64,000 nucleotides of DNA from Opitutus sp. (GTDB lineage: Bacteria; Verrucomicrobiota; Verrucomicrobiae; Opitutales; Opitutaceae). Position numbers and translations under genes: made by a program. The first letter of the stretch is position 1, and the number at the start of each line of letters is the position of its first letter. Where the stretch lies: NCBI GenBank assembly GCA_009695065.1, contig SIBR01000016.1:8340-72339 (forward strand). Direction: 5' to 3'. Below are positions 20,440 to 29,453 of the stretch, in pieces. The notes beneath the pieces were generated by a model that worked only from the letters and a program-made list of their open reading frames with translations, was not told the DNA's origin and did not search any database.

Positions 20440-20480
20440 TCGAATTTCCGGCCACCTTGTCGCATCCTTCACGGCCATTC

Positions 20481-20870
20481 ATGACTGAGAACAAGGAACC
20501 GCAGCAATTCAGCCGGCTCGCCGAGGAACTCGTCGGAGAGCTGCGGGGGGTCCCCTACGACGAGCCCAGGCGCGCCAAGAAGCGGGCGACGCAGCCTCTG
20601 GCCGCCGTCGTGGAGCAGCTGATGCAGGCGCACCACATCGGGCGATCCTCGCCGGAACAAACCATTCGCGACCGATGGACGGAACTCGTCGGCGCCGCCA
20701 ACGCCAGTTACTCCCACGCCGTGCGCATCGAACGAAATCGCCTGCTCGTCCTCACCCTCCACGCCGTCGTGCGCAACGAGCTTTTCCATCATCGCGAAGC
20801 GATCGTGGCCCGCCTCCGCCAGCTGCCCGGCTGCGGCGAAATCAAGTCGCTCAACCTGCGCAACGGCTGA
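20481..20870 (+). CDS. dciA: DciA-like (DUF721) protein
   Basis: A 129-residue protein. The core matches DUF721: LAAVVEQLMQAHHIG, then IRDRWTELVGAANASYSHAVRIERNRLLVLT, and VRNELFHHREAIVARL. By family (DciA) it helps load or operate the replicative helicase DnaB in bacteria lacking DnaC. ATG 20481 was chosen because the DUF721 region starts about 35 codons later, after a charged lead. It stands 42 bases after the GT2 gene and is convergent with panC. Confidence 0.75.
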   Translation: MTENKEPQQFSRLAEELVGELRGVPYDEPRRAKKRATQPLAAVVEQLMQAHHIGRSSPEQTIRDRWTELVGAANASYSHAVRIERNRLLVLTLHAVVRNELFHHREAIVARLRQLPGCGEIKSLNLRNG

Positions 20871-20927
20871 AGGTCACGAGCGGCCAGCCGCTTGCCCGAC
20901 GAAACCGCCGCCCGATTCCGCGATCGC

Positions 20928-21770
20928 TCACACGATCGCGTTGTCGATCAGCCGCACCTCATCGACCCAGGCGGCGATCGCGAGCAGCGTGCGCCCGGGC
21001 ACGAGCTCCCGCATGGGTTCCATCGTCAACGCATCGACCATCGAAACATAAATGACCCGGATACGGTGGCGCTCGCCGAGCAAATGCGTCATTTCGGCGA
21101 TGATGCGATCGGGGCTGCGCACCCCTTGCGCCACCATTTCCTTCGCTTTTTCCAAAGCGGCGGGAATGGAAAGCGCCTCCTGTCGCTGGCCGGCACTCAG
21201 ATCGCGGTTGCGCACCGCCAGCACGAGGTTGTCGGATTCGCGGATGATGGGGGCGACGACGACCTCCGTGCCAAAACACAGGTCGACGATCATCTTGCGC
21301 AAAACCGAGGCCTGCTGCGCGTCGCGCTGCCCCACGACAAGGAACTCGGGCCGCACGATATTCAGCATCTTCGCGGTCAGGGTCGTGACCCCGCGAAAAT
21401 GCGACGGCCGAGAGACACCGCAAAGCGGCTTGCTGACCGCCTCCTCGGTCACATAGGTCGAAAAACCCCGCGGCAGCATCTCCTCCGCAGAAGGCAGGAA
21501 CACCACGTCGACCCCGAGTTCTCCGCACAGCCTGATATCCGCATCCGGACATCGGGGATAGCCCGCAAAATTCTCGCTCGGACCGAAAGCCAGCGGATTG
21601 GGAAACACCGACACAACCACAACTTGCGCCCGCGCGCGCGCCAGCGCGATCAAGGCCGCATGTCCGGCGTGCAGGGCTCCGTTGGTTTGCGCGAGCGCCA
21701 AGGTCTTGCCGGCCATTTTCAGCCGGGCGGCAGCTTCGCGCATTTCCGGGACAAGTTCGATTTTTTGCAT
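20928..21770 (-). CDS. panC: Pantoate--beta-alanine ligase homologue with altered active-site residues
   Basis: A 280-residue protein, the normal PanC length, and collinear with E. coli PanC throughout. It has ALHAGH (HxGH: His34, His37), the NP and YPR blocks, GASRPGHFRG-like [10 protein letters not shown], and the closing VRLIDN. By family it condenses pantoate and beta-alanine with ATP in CoA synthesis. Several positions normally fixed differ here: TMG is TNG (Asn30), NPxQF is NPLAF (Ala61), GEKDxQQ is GQRDAQQ (Arg149), and SSRN is AVRN (Ala185). These residues contact pantoate or ATP in studied enzymes, so activity or substrate may be altered. Start ATG 21770. No other coenzyme A genes are nearby. 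Confidence 0.82.
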   Translation of the reverse strand: MQKIELVPEMREAAARLKMAGKTLALAQTNGALHAGHAALIALARARAQVVVVSVFPNPLAFGPSENFAGYPRCPDADIRLCGELGVDVVFLPSAEEMLPRGFSTYVTEEAVSKPLCGVSRPSHFRGVTTLTAKMLNIVRPEFLVVGQRDAQQASVLRKMIVDLCFGTEVVVAPIIRESDNLVLAVRNRDLSAGQRQEALSIPAALEKAKEMVAQGVRSPDRIIAEMTHLLGERHRIRVIYVSMVDALTMEPMRELVPGRTLLAIAAWVDEVRLIDNAIV

Positions 21771-21872
21771 GGGGTAGTCAGGCGGGGCAACGTCGGGCTT
21801 GAACAAACCAGCCAGCCCGCGTTTGTTCAAGTTTTTCGCCCGGCTCACACCACTTCCCACGCACCTCCTGCC

Positions 21873-23096
21873 ATGATTCGCATCAACGAAAATTATACCA
21901 AGCTCAAGGCGTCCTACCTTTTCAGCGACATCGCCAAACGGGTGAACGCCTACGTCGCCGCGAATCCGGCGAAGCCCGTCATTCGCCTGGGCATCGGGGA
22001 CGTCACCGAGCCGCTGCCGCCCGTCTGCGTCGAGGCGATGCACGCCGCGACGGACGAGATGGCGAAGCGCGCCACGTTCAAGGGCTACGGCCCGGAGCAG
22101 GGCTACGCCTTCCTGCGGGATGCCATCGCGCAGCACGACTACGCCGCCCGCGGCTGCAAGATCGACGCCGATGAGATCTTCGTCTCCGACGGCTCGAAGT
22201 GCGATTGCGGCAACGTCCAGGAAATCTTCGCCACGGACGTGAAGCTCGCGATTCCCGACCCGGTCTATCCGGTCTACGTCGACACCAACGTCATGGCCGG
22301 CCGGACCGGTCAAAGCGTCGACGGCCGCTACCAGGGCGTGACCTACCTCGATAGCACGCCGGCCAACGGTTACGTGCCGGCAATCCCGGGCACCGCCACC
22401 GATCTGATCTACCTCTGCTTCCCCAACAATCCGACGGGCGCCGTCGCGACGAAGGCCCAGCTCGCGGCCTGGGTGGCCTACGCGAAGCAAAACCGCGCGA
22501 TCATCCTCTTCGATTCCGCCTACGAGGCCTACATCCGGAATCCCGACATTCCCCACTCTATCTTTGAGATCGAGGGTGCGCGCGACGTCGCGATCGAGTT
22601 CCGCAGCTTCTCGAAGACCGCCGGCTTCACGGGCACCCGCTGCGCCTACACGGTCATCCCGAAGGCGCTCGTCGGCTACGATGCCGCCGGCGGCACCCAC
22701 TCCCTCCACGCCCTCTGGAATCGCCGCCATTCGACGAAGTTCAACGGTGTCGCCTACCCGATCCAGAAAGCCGCGGCCGCCATCTACACCGACGCCGGCA
22801 AACAGCAGACGAAGGCCCTCATCGATTTCTACCTGGGCAACGCGAAACTCATTCGTGAGGCCGTGAAGAGCTGGGGTTTCTCCTGCATCGGCGGCGACAA
22901 CGCCCCGTACCTGTGGGTGAACACCGGCCGCGACTCGTGGGAGTTCTTCGATCTCTTGCTCAACAAGGCCCAGGTCGTTTGCACGCCCGGCGGCGGCTTC
23001 GGCAAGTGTGGCGAAGGCCACGTGCGGATCAGCGCGTTCAACTCCCGTGAAAACGTGGCGACCGCGCTCGCCCGCATCGGTGCCGCGCTGAAATAA
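21873..23096 (+). CDS. dapL: LL-diaminopimelate aminotransferase
   Basis: A 407-residue PLP enzyme of the aminotransferase I fold. The DapL-specific start [11 protein letters not shown] is followed by [46 protein letters not shown], the PLP-lysine motif [12 protein letters not shown], and CTPGGGFG. It converts tetrahydrodipicolinate directly to LL-diaminopimelate for peptidoglycan and lysine, bypassing DapD/DapC/DapE. DapL is the documented route in chlamydiae and verrucomicrobia, which supports the taxonomic inference. Divergent from panC, with 102 bp between the start codons. Confidence 0.95.
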   Translation: MIRINENYTKLKASYLFSDIAKRVNAYVAANPAKPVIRLGIGDVTEPLPPVCVEAMHAATDEMAKRATFKGYGPEQGYAFLRDAIAQHDYAARGCKIDADEIFVSDGSKCDCGNVQEIFATDVKLAIPDPVYPVYVDTNVMAGRTGQSVDGRYQGVTYLDSTPANGYVPAIPGTATDLIYLCFPNNPTGAVATKAQLAAWVAYAKQNRAIILFDSAYEAYIRNPDIPHSIFEIEGARDVAIEFRSFSKTAGFTGTRCAYTVIPKALVGYDAAGGTHSLHALWNRRHSTKFNGVAYPIQKAAAAIYTDAGKQQTKALIDFYLGNAKLIREAVKSWGFSCIGGDNAPYLWVNTGRDSWEFFDLLLNKAQVVCTPGGGFGKCGEGHVRISAFNSRENVATALARIGAALK

Positions 23097-23146
23097 CCCG
23101 CCTCCGTCCGCCTCCCTTGAGCGGTGGCGCCAACCGCGGCCGCGCC

Positions 23147-23797
23147 CTATCCCTTCTTCGGCAGCGCGCCCGCGATCTCGGCCGCCAGGGCCACGACGGC
23201 TTCGCTCAACCGCGCGGCCAGGCTCGCCTCGCTTTTCCCATCCCAGTTCGCCGCCGGGCCGTGAAAATCACCACGCGCCACAATCGTGTTCGGCGCGACA
23301 GCGCCCGCCAGCTCCCAGACGGCGCGGAATTTAACCGCGCCCCCGGCTTCGCCCTCGCAGGCGAGCACGCGTACAATCAGCTCGAAATCGTAGTTCACTT
23401 TCACCGCCCGGAGCCCCGGGGAAAGCACCGCCCCCGCCGCCCCGCGGGCCAGTAGTTCCTCGCGCAAGACGCGGCCGATGCCGAGTTCCAGCGGTTCGCC
23501 CCAGCGCGCAAATTCCCGGAACTGAATTTCATTGTCGCCCCGCCGCACGATCAATGGCCGGACCCGGGCATAATTTGCCAGCTCGACCTGCCGCAGGTGG
23601 ATCGTCGGCCCGGGGGTGGCCACCGCTCCGGCCGCGGGGACCGTAGAAGCCGACAGCACATAGTAGCGCGTCGGGTCGGCCTCCGCCTGCGGCAGCGGGA
23701 TCGAACAACCGGGGAGGAGTCCCGAAACGCAAAGCGCAGTCATAAGCCCCAGTGCGGTGACCGGCTGGCGTTGAAAGAAAGTAAAACCGGTGTTCAT
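23147..23797 (-). CDS. ABC-transport auxiliary lipoprotein (PqiC/DUF330-like)
   Basis: A 216-residue protein with a lipoprotein signal: basic start, hydrophobic run, then the lipobox LLPGC, so it should be lipid-anchored. The mature part begins YYVLSAS, as in PqiC/YmbA-like auxiliary components of MCE systems, with RQVELANYARVRPLIVR and a C-terminal LSEAVVALAAEIAGAL. It lies 36 bases after the MlaD-like gene and is the last gene of the four-gene operon. Likely outer-membrane end of the phospholipid transport path; inferred from context and family resemblance. Confidence 0.8.
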   Translation of the reverse strand: MNTGFTFFQRQPVTALGLMTALCVSGLLPGCSIPLPQAEADPTRYYVLSASTVPAAGAVATPGPTIHLRQVELANYARVRPLIVRRGDNEIQFREFARWGEPLELGIGRVLREELLARGAAGAVLSPGLRAVKVNYDFELIVRVLACEGEAGGAVKFRAVWELAGAVAPNTIVARGDFHGPAANWDGKSEASLAARLSEAVVALAAEIAGALPKKG

Positions 23798-23833
23798 GGC
23801 ATTCGGATCGAAGGGTTCACGTCACAGGTGCCG

Positions 23834-24838
23834 TCATTCCGGCCGCTTGCGGCCGGTGATCAGCGCGTTCGGGTTGCGCTCGAGGAAATCGACCAGCCGC
23901 TTCACCGCCTCGGCCGCTTCGTTCAGATGCTGCAAACTGTCGCCCAGTTCCTCGCCCAGCCCGCCGTGCGCCGACACGAATCGCCGGGCCTCTTCCGCGG
24001 TCGCGTTGAACGATTGGATCGTCTTTCTCGCCTCAGCGATGGTGTCCTTGAGCTGCGTGCTCGTGGGCTCTACCTGCGCATCGAGCTTCCCGATCGTCGT
24101 CCGGAGATCGGTGATCGCCCCGTTGAGATTCTCGAACGTCCGCTTAAAGTCCGGATTCGCCGCGAGTGCCTCGACCTGCTCGCCGGTTTTCTTCCACTGC
24201 TCGATCACGGCCTTCAGATCGAGACCGTTGAGCTGTTTTCTCGTGTCGGCGATGAGCGCGGTCAGGCCACGCGACAGTCCGGCAAAATCGGTCTTTTTCA
24301 GGTTCGTCAGGATTTCCGTCAAGCTGGTCTGGAATTCCGAGATGGCGGAAGGCAGCGCCGGGACCATCACGTAACGCGGATCGCGCAGGCCCGGATCGTG
24401 ATTTTCCTTCGGATCGACGAAATTGAGCCCGACATACAGCAAGCCCGTCGCGAGGCTCTGAACTTCGAGCCTCGCCCGCAGCCCGTTATCCACCAGCGCC
24501 TGCAGTTCGGCGCGGTCCGACACATTGATGGGTTTGCCGTTCCAGCCGGTGAGGGTGTCGCGGTTCAGTTCGCACACCACGGCCGCCACGGACTGGTTCA
24601 GGGCTTCGTCATAGCGGAGGTTGAGCGTCGCCACCCGGCCCACTCGCACGCCCCGCAACTTGACCGGCGACCCCTGATCCAGCCCGTTGACCGACTCATC
24701 TCCGCCGAAATAAACGACGAAACGATACGGCTTGTTGAAAAAGCTCACGCCGCCGAACGTCAGCAACGCCACCACGCCAAGGGCCAGCGCGCCGATGACG
24801 AACGCGCCCACCACTGCTGCACTTACCTTGGTCTTCAT
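23834..24838 (-). CDS. MCE/MlaD-family substrate-binding protein
   Basis: A 334-residue protein with one N-terminal membrane helix (AAVVGAFVIGALALGVVALL). The MCE domain (about 38-120: YFGGDESVNGLDQGSPVKLRGVRVGRV) follows, then a long helical coiled-coil-like C-terminal part (about 170-320). By family MlaD hexamers sit under the MlaE permease and guide lipids through the periplasm. The start MKTKVS at 24838 fits the membrane helix. It follows the ATPase gene by 97 bases. Confidence 0.9.
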   Translation of the reverse strand: MKTKVSAAVVGAFVIGALALGVVALLTFGGVSFFNKPYRFVVYFGGDESVNGLDQGSPVKLRGVRVGRVATLNLRYDEALNQSVAAVVCELNRDTLTGWNGKPINVSDRAELQALVDNGLRARLEVQSLATGLLYVGLNFVDPKENHDPGLRDPRYVMVPALPSAISEFQTSLTEILTNLKKTDFAGLSRGLTALIADTRKQLNGLDLKAVIEQWKKTGEQVEALAANPDFKRTFENLNGAITDLRTTIGKLDAQVEPTSTQLKDTIAEARKTIQSFNATAEEARRFVSAHGGLGEELGDSLQHLNEAAEAVKRLVDFLERNPNALITGRKRPE

Positions 24839-24935
24839 TGTTCGGTAGGCAAATTGAACGCAGCGGCTCCGCGAGCGCACCCCAAAAATGCAACCGGCGC
24901 GGGATGTCTGATGGGCGGGGAGGCCAAATCGTGTT

Positions 24936-25721
24936 TCATCGGAGATCGGTCGCGCCATCGCGGCGACGGAGAAATTCCGACACGCGGGGGTCGCGACTGT
25001 TCAATGCCATTTCACGCGGCCGGCCCTCGGCGATTATGCCCCTGGCATCGCGATCGAGCATGATGGCCCGGTCCGCGATGCCAAAAATCGAGGCCAGCTC
25101 GTGCGAGACGATGACGATCGTGGTGCCGAACGTTTCGCGAATGTGCAGGATCAGTTCGTCCAGCTTGCGCGAAGTCACCGGATCCAGTCCAGCGGAGGGC
25201 TCGTCGAAGAACACGATGGATGGATCGAGCGCGAGCGCCCGGGCCAGGCCGGCGCGCTTTCTCATGCCACCGCTGATCTCCGCGGGAAAATAGTCCTCGA
25301 AGCCGCCGAGCCCCACCTGGGTAAGCTTGAAGGTGGCGAGCTCGTCGATCTGCCGCCGCGACAGTGATGTGTACTCTTCGAGTGGCAGGGCCACATTCTG
25401 CCGCAGCGTGAGCGATGTCCACAACGCCCCGCCCTGAAACAGCATCCCGAAAGTCTTCAACCGCGCCCGCCGGCTGGCGTGATCCGCATGGCTGAACGGC
25501 TGGCCGAGAAACTTCACCATCCCGGCTTTCGGCGTGTTCAAGCCCACGAGGTGGCGCAGCAGGGTGCTTTTGCCGCAGCCCGACCCGCCGATGATGAAAA
25601 ATACTTCGCCGCGCGCGACGGTGAATGACACCTTCTCAAGCACGACGGTGTCACCGTAGCCGCACGCGAGGTCAACGACCTCGATCGCCGGTTCACTGTT
25701 GCCTGGAGTGATTTCGGCCAT
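24936..25721 (-). CDS. MlaF-like ABC transporter ATPase
   Basis: A 261-residue ATPase: Walker A GGSGCGKST, Q-loop FQGGALW, signature SGGMRKRAGLARAL, Walker B IVFFDEPSAGLD, and switch His in IVSHELAS. The GGMRKR signature is typical of the MlaF/Ttg2A group. It drives lipid transport together with the STAS-permease gene five bases upstream and the MCE protein downstream. Start ATG 25721. Confidence 0.93.
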   Translation of the reverse strand: MAEITPGNSEPAIEVVDLACGYGDTVVLEKVSFTVARGEVFFIIGGSGCGKSTLLRHLVGLNTPKAGMVKFLGQPFSHADHASRRARLKTFGMLFQGGALWTSLTLRQNVALPLEEYTSLSRRQIDELATFKLTQVGLGGFEDYFPAEISGGMRKRAGLARALALDPSIVFFDEPSAGLDPVTSRKLDELILHIRETFGTTIVIVSHELASIFGIADRAIMLDRDARGIIAEGRPREMALNSRDPRVSEFLRRRDGATDLR

Positions 25722-25726
25722 GCGGT

Positions 25727-26854
25727 TCAAATGTCCAGCACGTCGAACACCACGGCAAATATCGCGTCCGCGATCACCATCATGAGGATCGCCGTCACCA
25801 CCGCCGACGTGGCCGCGCGGCCCACGCCCGCCGCACTGCGTTCCGCCTGCAGGCCGCGCAGACAACCGGCGAGGCCGATGATGAGGCCGAACGCCGAGGC
25901 CTTGATCACGCCTGACGCCACGTCGGAGAGATCCACGATGGTCAGCATTTCCACCCAGTAAGCGGTGGGTGAAATCGCGAGCAAACCGTAGGCCACAACC
26001 ATGCCGCCGAGGATGCCCAGCGCATTCGCGTAGAGCGTCAGCAATGGCGTCATCACCGCGAGCGCCAGCAGCCGCGGCAGCACCAGAAGCTGCACCGCCG
26101 AAATTCCCAGCGTCTCCAGGGCGTCGATCTCCTCGTTCGTCTTCATGTTGCCGAGGGTGGCGGCAAAGGCGGCACCGGTCCGGCCCGCCAGGACGACCGC
26201 CGTCATCACCGCCCCCACTTCGCGCACCGTTGCGAGGCCGATCAGGTCGGCGATCCAGATGTCGCCGCCGAACATCCGCAGCACGATGGAGGCCGTATAG
26301 GCCAGCGTTACACCCACCAGAAAACTGACGAGGCTCACGATGGGTACCGCCATCGGCCCGCATTGCTGCATTTCCTCCAGACAGTCGCGCCAGCGGAATT
26401 TTCCGGGCTGCCGCGCCAGACTCATCGCCCCGATGAAGCACTCCCCGACAAAATGAAAGATGGCCCTCACGTTCGCCCCCATGCCCAGGGTCGAGAGCCC
26501 GACGCTGGCGAGAAAGTCCGTCGCCCGGTCATGGGGCACACTGGTTTCGTCGGCCTGCGCCAGCTGGCCGAGCAACTCGCGGATGTTTACCGGCAACTCC
26601 TCGATATCGCAATCGGCCCCGGTCACGCGGCACCACTGCTGGGCCTCGAACAGGAACAGCAGCAGCGACGAATCCCATCGCTCCACTCCGGCCGTTTGCA
26701 GGGCCACCCGCCGGGGGGTCCGCCCGGCCAGCAGTTCGTTCCACGCGGGCCGCGGCTCGGTCACCTGCCACGTGCCCGCGGCCGCCACCGTCAGCACCTC
26801 TTGGTCGAGACGGGCGGTCGCACGGGCGGCTAGGGTTTCTGAACGGACAGACAT
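25727..26854 (-). CDS. STAS-MlaE fusion permease
   Basis: A 375-residue protein joining an N-terminal STAS domain (about 15-105, VALQTAGVERWDSSLLLFLFEA, where the Asp-Ser pair sits) to an MlaE permease (about 130-375: GECFIGAMSLARQPGKFRW, EVGAVMTAVVLAGRTGAAFAA, then several membrane spans ending AIFAVVFDVLDI). In E. coli these are separate proteins, MlaB and MlaE. As the first gene of the operon it defines a self-contained Mla-type phospholipid transporter. Its start faces the HAD phosphatase gene across 56 bases, which must hold both promoters. Confidence 0.92.
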   Translation of the reverse strand: MSVRSETLAARATARLDQEVLTVAAAGTWQVTEPRPAWNELLAGRTPRRVALQTAGVERWDSSLLLFLFEAQQWCRVTGADCDIEELPVNIRELLGQLAQADETSVPHDRATDFLASVGLSTLGMGANVRAIFHFVGECFIGAMSLARQPGKFRWRDCLEEMQQCGPMAVPIVSLVSFLVGVTLAYTASIVLRMFGGDIWIADLIGLATVREVGAVMTAVVLAGRTGAAFAATLGNMKTNEEIDALETLGISAVQLLVLPRLLALAVMTPLLTLYANALGILGGMVVAYGLLAISPTAYWVEMLTIVDLSDVASGVIKASAFGLIIGLAGCLRGLQAERSAAGVGRAATSAVVTAILMMVIADAIFAVVFDVLDI

Positions 26855-26910
26855 CGGCGCTCACTTCACTCGTGACAGTGCCCGCCGCCAAACCAAATCT
26901 ATGCGGTTTT

Positions 26911-27555
26911 ATGCCTCAATTTGCCACAATTCTCCTGGATCTCGACGGAACCCTGGTGGACGCGTTCACCACGATCCACCGCAGTTATGTGCATACGCTG
27001 CCCCACTTCGGCCGGCCGGCCCCGACGCTGGCCGAGATCCGCCGGGCCGTCGGTGGCGGTCTGGAGAATGCCATGCGGCACTTCCTGCCCGAGCCACTGA
27101 TCGCCGAGGCCGTCAAAATGCATGTCGCCCACACCACCGCCATCCTGCTCGAGGACGTGAAACTCATGCCGGGCGCGCTGGAGTTCGTCCGCACCCAACA
27201 CGCGGCCGGGGTCACCCTCGCCGTGTTCACGAACAAGCGCGGCGAGCACTCCCGCCAGATTTGTGCGCATCTGGGCTTGGCGCCTTACCTGAAGGGCAAT
27301 TTCGGCGCCCGCGATACCCCGTGGCTGAAGCCGCAGCCGGAGTTCGCCGCGCACGTCCTCACCCAACTCGGGACGACAGCGGCATCGACGATGCTCGTCG
27401 GCGATTCACCCTTCGATGTGCAGGCGGCGCATAACGGTGGCTTCCCATGCTGGTGCGTCACCACGGGCACGCACGACCTCGCCCAGCTGCAGGCCGCGAA
27501 AGCCGAGGCCGTGTTTACTGATCTGAAGGAGTTGCAACAGAGTCTTGAGGCCTGA
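26911..27555 (+). CDS. HAD-family phosphatase, phosphoglycolate phosphatase-like
   Basis: A 214-residue protein. Motif I is LLDLDGTLVD, motif II is VFTNKRGEHS, the motif III Lys is in WLKPQPEF, and motif IV is MLVGDSPFDVQAA. The helical cap lies between motifs I and II. By family it dephosphorylates small sugar or acid phosphates such as 2-phosphoglycolate. Start ATG 26911 puts the first Asp near residue 10; an upstream GTG-type start would add 13 residues. The specific substrate is not shown. Confidence 0.83.
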   Translation: MPQFATILLDLDGTLVDAFTTIHRSYVHTLPHFGRPAPTLAEIRRAVGGGLENAMRHFLPEPLIAEAVKMHVAHTTAILLEDVKLMPGALEFVRTQHAAGVTLAVFTNKRGEHSRQICAHLGLAPYLKGNFGARDTPWLKPQPEFAAHVLTQLGTTAASTMLVGDSPFDVQAAHNGGFPCWCVTTGTHDLAQLQAAKAEAVFTDLKELQQSLEA

Positions 27556-27680
27556 GCGGCCCCTACGCCGACGACCCCGTGGGGCAGCCATCCGGTTGCC
27601 CAAAAATTCCCTTCCCCTCGCCCGCGGCAGCGGCCACGTTCACTTGGCCCTGCACCCCGCATTCGCGTGCCAGGCCGGCC

Positions 27681-29207
27681 ATGACCCTCGCCCCCATCGA
27701 TTGGATTATCATCGTCGTTTACCTGGCAGGCTGCCTCGGGGCTGGCCTGTGGATGCGCAAATTCGTGCGCGGCGTGGAGGACTTTGCCGTCGCCGGCCGC
27801 GAGATGAACGTGAATCTCGGGATCGCCTCCCTCGCCGCCACGGAGTTGGGGCTCGTCACGATCATGTACGCCGCACAACTCGGCTACGAGAAGGGCTTCG
27901 CCGGCGCGACCATCGGCATCATCATGTGGGCCGTCATCTGGACAATCGGTCGCACCGGTTTTGTCATCGAGCCCCTGCGCACCGCCGGCGTCATGACGAT
28001 CCCGGAGTTGTTTCAAAAGCGCTTCGGGTCGCGCGTCCGCTGGCTGGCCGGGCTCGTCGTCGTGCTGGGCGGCTTGCTCAACATGGGGATTTTTCTCCGG
28101 CTGGGCGGCGAATTTCTCGTGTACGCGACCGGCATGCCACCCGGCTGGCTCGAATGGGTGATGACCGGACTGCTGGGCCTCGTCCTCGTCTACACGGCGC
28201 TCGGCGGAATGCTGTCCGTGCTGGTGACCGACTACCTGCAGTTTCTGGTCATGGGCGTGGGCATCGTGATCACGTCGATCCTCGTCATCCTCCACATCGG
28301 CTGGGGCAACCTGATCGAGGGTCTGAACGCGGCGTGGGTGGCCGGAAACGCGGTGGCGCCCGGTGAGGCCGCGCGCGCGCATCCCTTCAATCCGTTTCAT
28401 TCCTCCAGCTTCGGCTGGGGTTATATGGTCTGGCAGTTTGCCTTCCAAATCGCCTGCGCCTGCACCTGGCAGACGCAGATCAGCCGGGTGCTCGCCGCCA
28501 AGGATGCCGCCACGGCGAAGAGCATGTACCGGAAAACATCGTTCTACTACGTGGGGCGCTTCCTCCTGCCCGGCCTTTGGGGCGCCGCGGCGTTTGTCTG
28601 GTTTTCTCAGCACGGCGGACTGCCGAAGGATCTCACCACCCTGACCGCCATGCCGCAGTATCTCAGCATCGTGCTGCCGGTGGGGATAATTGGCATCGTG
28701 GTCGCCGCCATGCTCGCCGCCGAGATGTCGACCGACAGCGGCTACATGCTCACGTGGGCCACGGTGATCTACAACGATATCATCACCCCGTGCCTGCGGA
28801 AGCCCCTTGCCCCGAAAAACCAACTGCTCCTCACCCGCGGCCTGGTTCTGGCCATCGCGGTGTTCCTCCTCTTCTACGGCCTTTGGTATCAGGTGCCCGG
28901 TAACACATGGGACTACCTCGCGGTCACGGGTAATATCTACCTCGCCAGCGTCTTCACCCTCCTCGTCGCCGGCCTTTACTGGCCGCGAGCAAACGCCGTC
29001 GGGGCCGGGGCCGCGCTGATTCTCGGCGCGATCGGTCCCGTCGGGTTTCTCGTGCTCGGCAAAAAGTACGCCATCGCGCCCGAGGTCGCCGGCGCCTCGT
29101 CCTTCGCCCTCGCCGCCATCGGCATGATCGCTGGCTCCCTCCTCACCCGACCACCCGAACGGGCCGAATCCAGCTCATCCGCCGCTCCCGACTCCACCGT
29201 GCCATGA
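27681..29207 (+). CDS. Sodium:solute symporter (SSS family)
   Basis: A 508-residue integral membrane protein with about 13 hydrophobic segments. SSS hallmarks include DFAVAGREMNVNLGIASLAATELG near the N-terminus and ALGGMLSVLVTDYLQFLVM in the middle. By family it imports a sugar, acid or nucleoside using the sodium gradient; the substrate is unknown. Start ATG 27681 was chosen because the first helix (WIIIVVYLAGCLGAGLWM) begins directly after it. The stop overlaps the start of a 51-residue membrane protein (ATGA). Confidence 0.9.
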   Translation: MTLAPIDWIIIVVYLAGCLGAGLWMRKFVRGVEDFAVAGREMNVNLGIASLAATELGLVTIMYAAQLGYEKGFAGATIGIIMWAVIWTIGRTGFVIEPLRTAGVMTIPELFQKRFGSRVRWLAGLVVVLGGLLNMGIFLRLGGEFLVYATGMPPGWLEWVMTGLLGLVLVYTALGGMLSVLVTDYLQFLVMGVGIVITSILVILHIGWGNLIEGLNAAWVAGNAVAPGEAARAHPFNPFHSSSFGWGYMVWQFAFQIACACTWQTQISRVLAAKDAATAKSMYRKTSFYYVGRFLLPGLWGAAAFVWFSQHGGLPKDLTTLTAMPQYLSIVLPVGIIGIVVAAMLAAEMSTDSGYMLTWATVIYNDIITPCLRKPLAPKNQLLLTRGLVLAIAVFLLFYGLWYQVPGNTWDYLAVTGNIYLASVFTLLVAGLYWPRANAVGAGAALILGAIGPVGFLVLGKKYAIAPEVAGASSFALAAIGMIAGSLLTRPPERAESSSSAAPDSTVP

Positions 29208-29359
29208 AAGATCCCTTCGTCATTTTTTGGGCCATCCTGATTTTCAGTTCCATTTTCTGGTACGGTTTTCTTGTGTTCTATGTCGGCAAGAAAGCCGGCA
29301 CTGAAATCCGCGAGATGACGAAGACGCTGGGCGAATCCTTACCGCCCAAAAAGCCGTAG
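29204..29359 (+). CDS. Small single-span membrane protein coupled to the symporter
   Basis: A 51-residue protein starting at ATG 29204, which overlaps the symporter stop codon. It has one membrane helix (about 5-27, FVIFWAILIFSSIFWYGFLV) and a short charged tail ending PPKKP. The four-base overlap implies translational coupling, so it may be an accessory subunit of the transporter. No known family was recognised. Support comes from codon-frame integrity, hydrophobic pattern and the tight overlap. Confidence 0.65.
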   Translation: MKDPFVIFWAILIFSSIFWYGFLVFYVGKKAGTEIREMTKTLGESLPPKKP

Positions 29360-29453
29360 CCGTAGTTGGGGCCCCCGCCGGAGCAGGAGACTCCGTCGGC
29401 GCGCAGCCGCGGTTTGCATCGTCGCGCAAAGCCGTTTCACCTCGGCATCGCCC

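Noticed and set aside
23834..25063. Long plus-strand open frame opposite mlaD and mlaF
   Set aside because: It mirrors strongly supported minus-strand genes, is Arg/Gly-rich in composition and shows no motif; an antisense effect of high GC.
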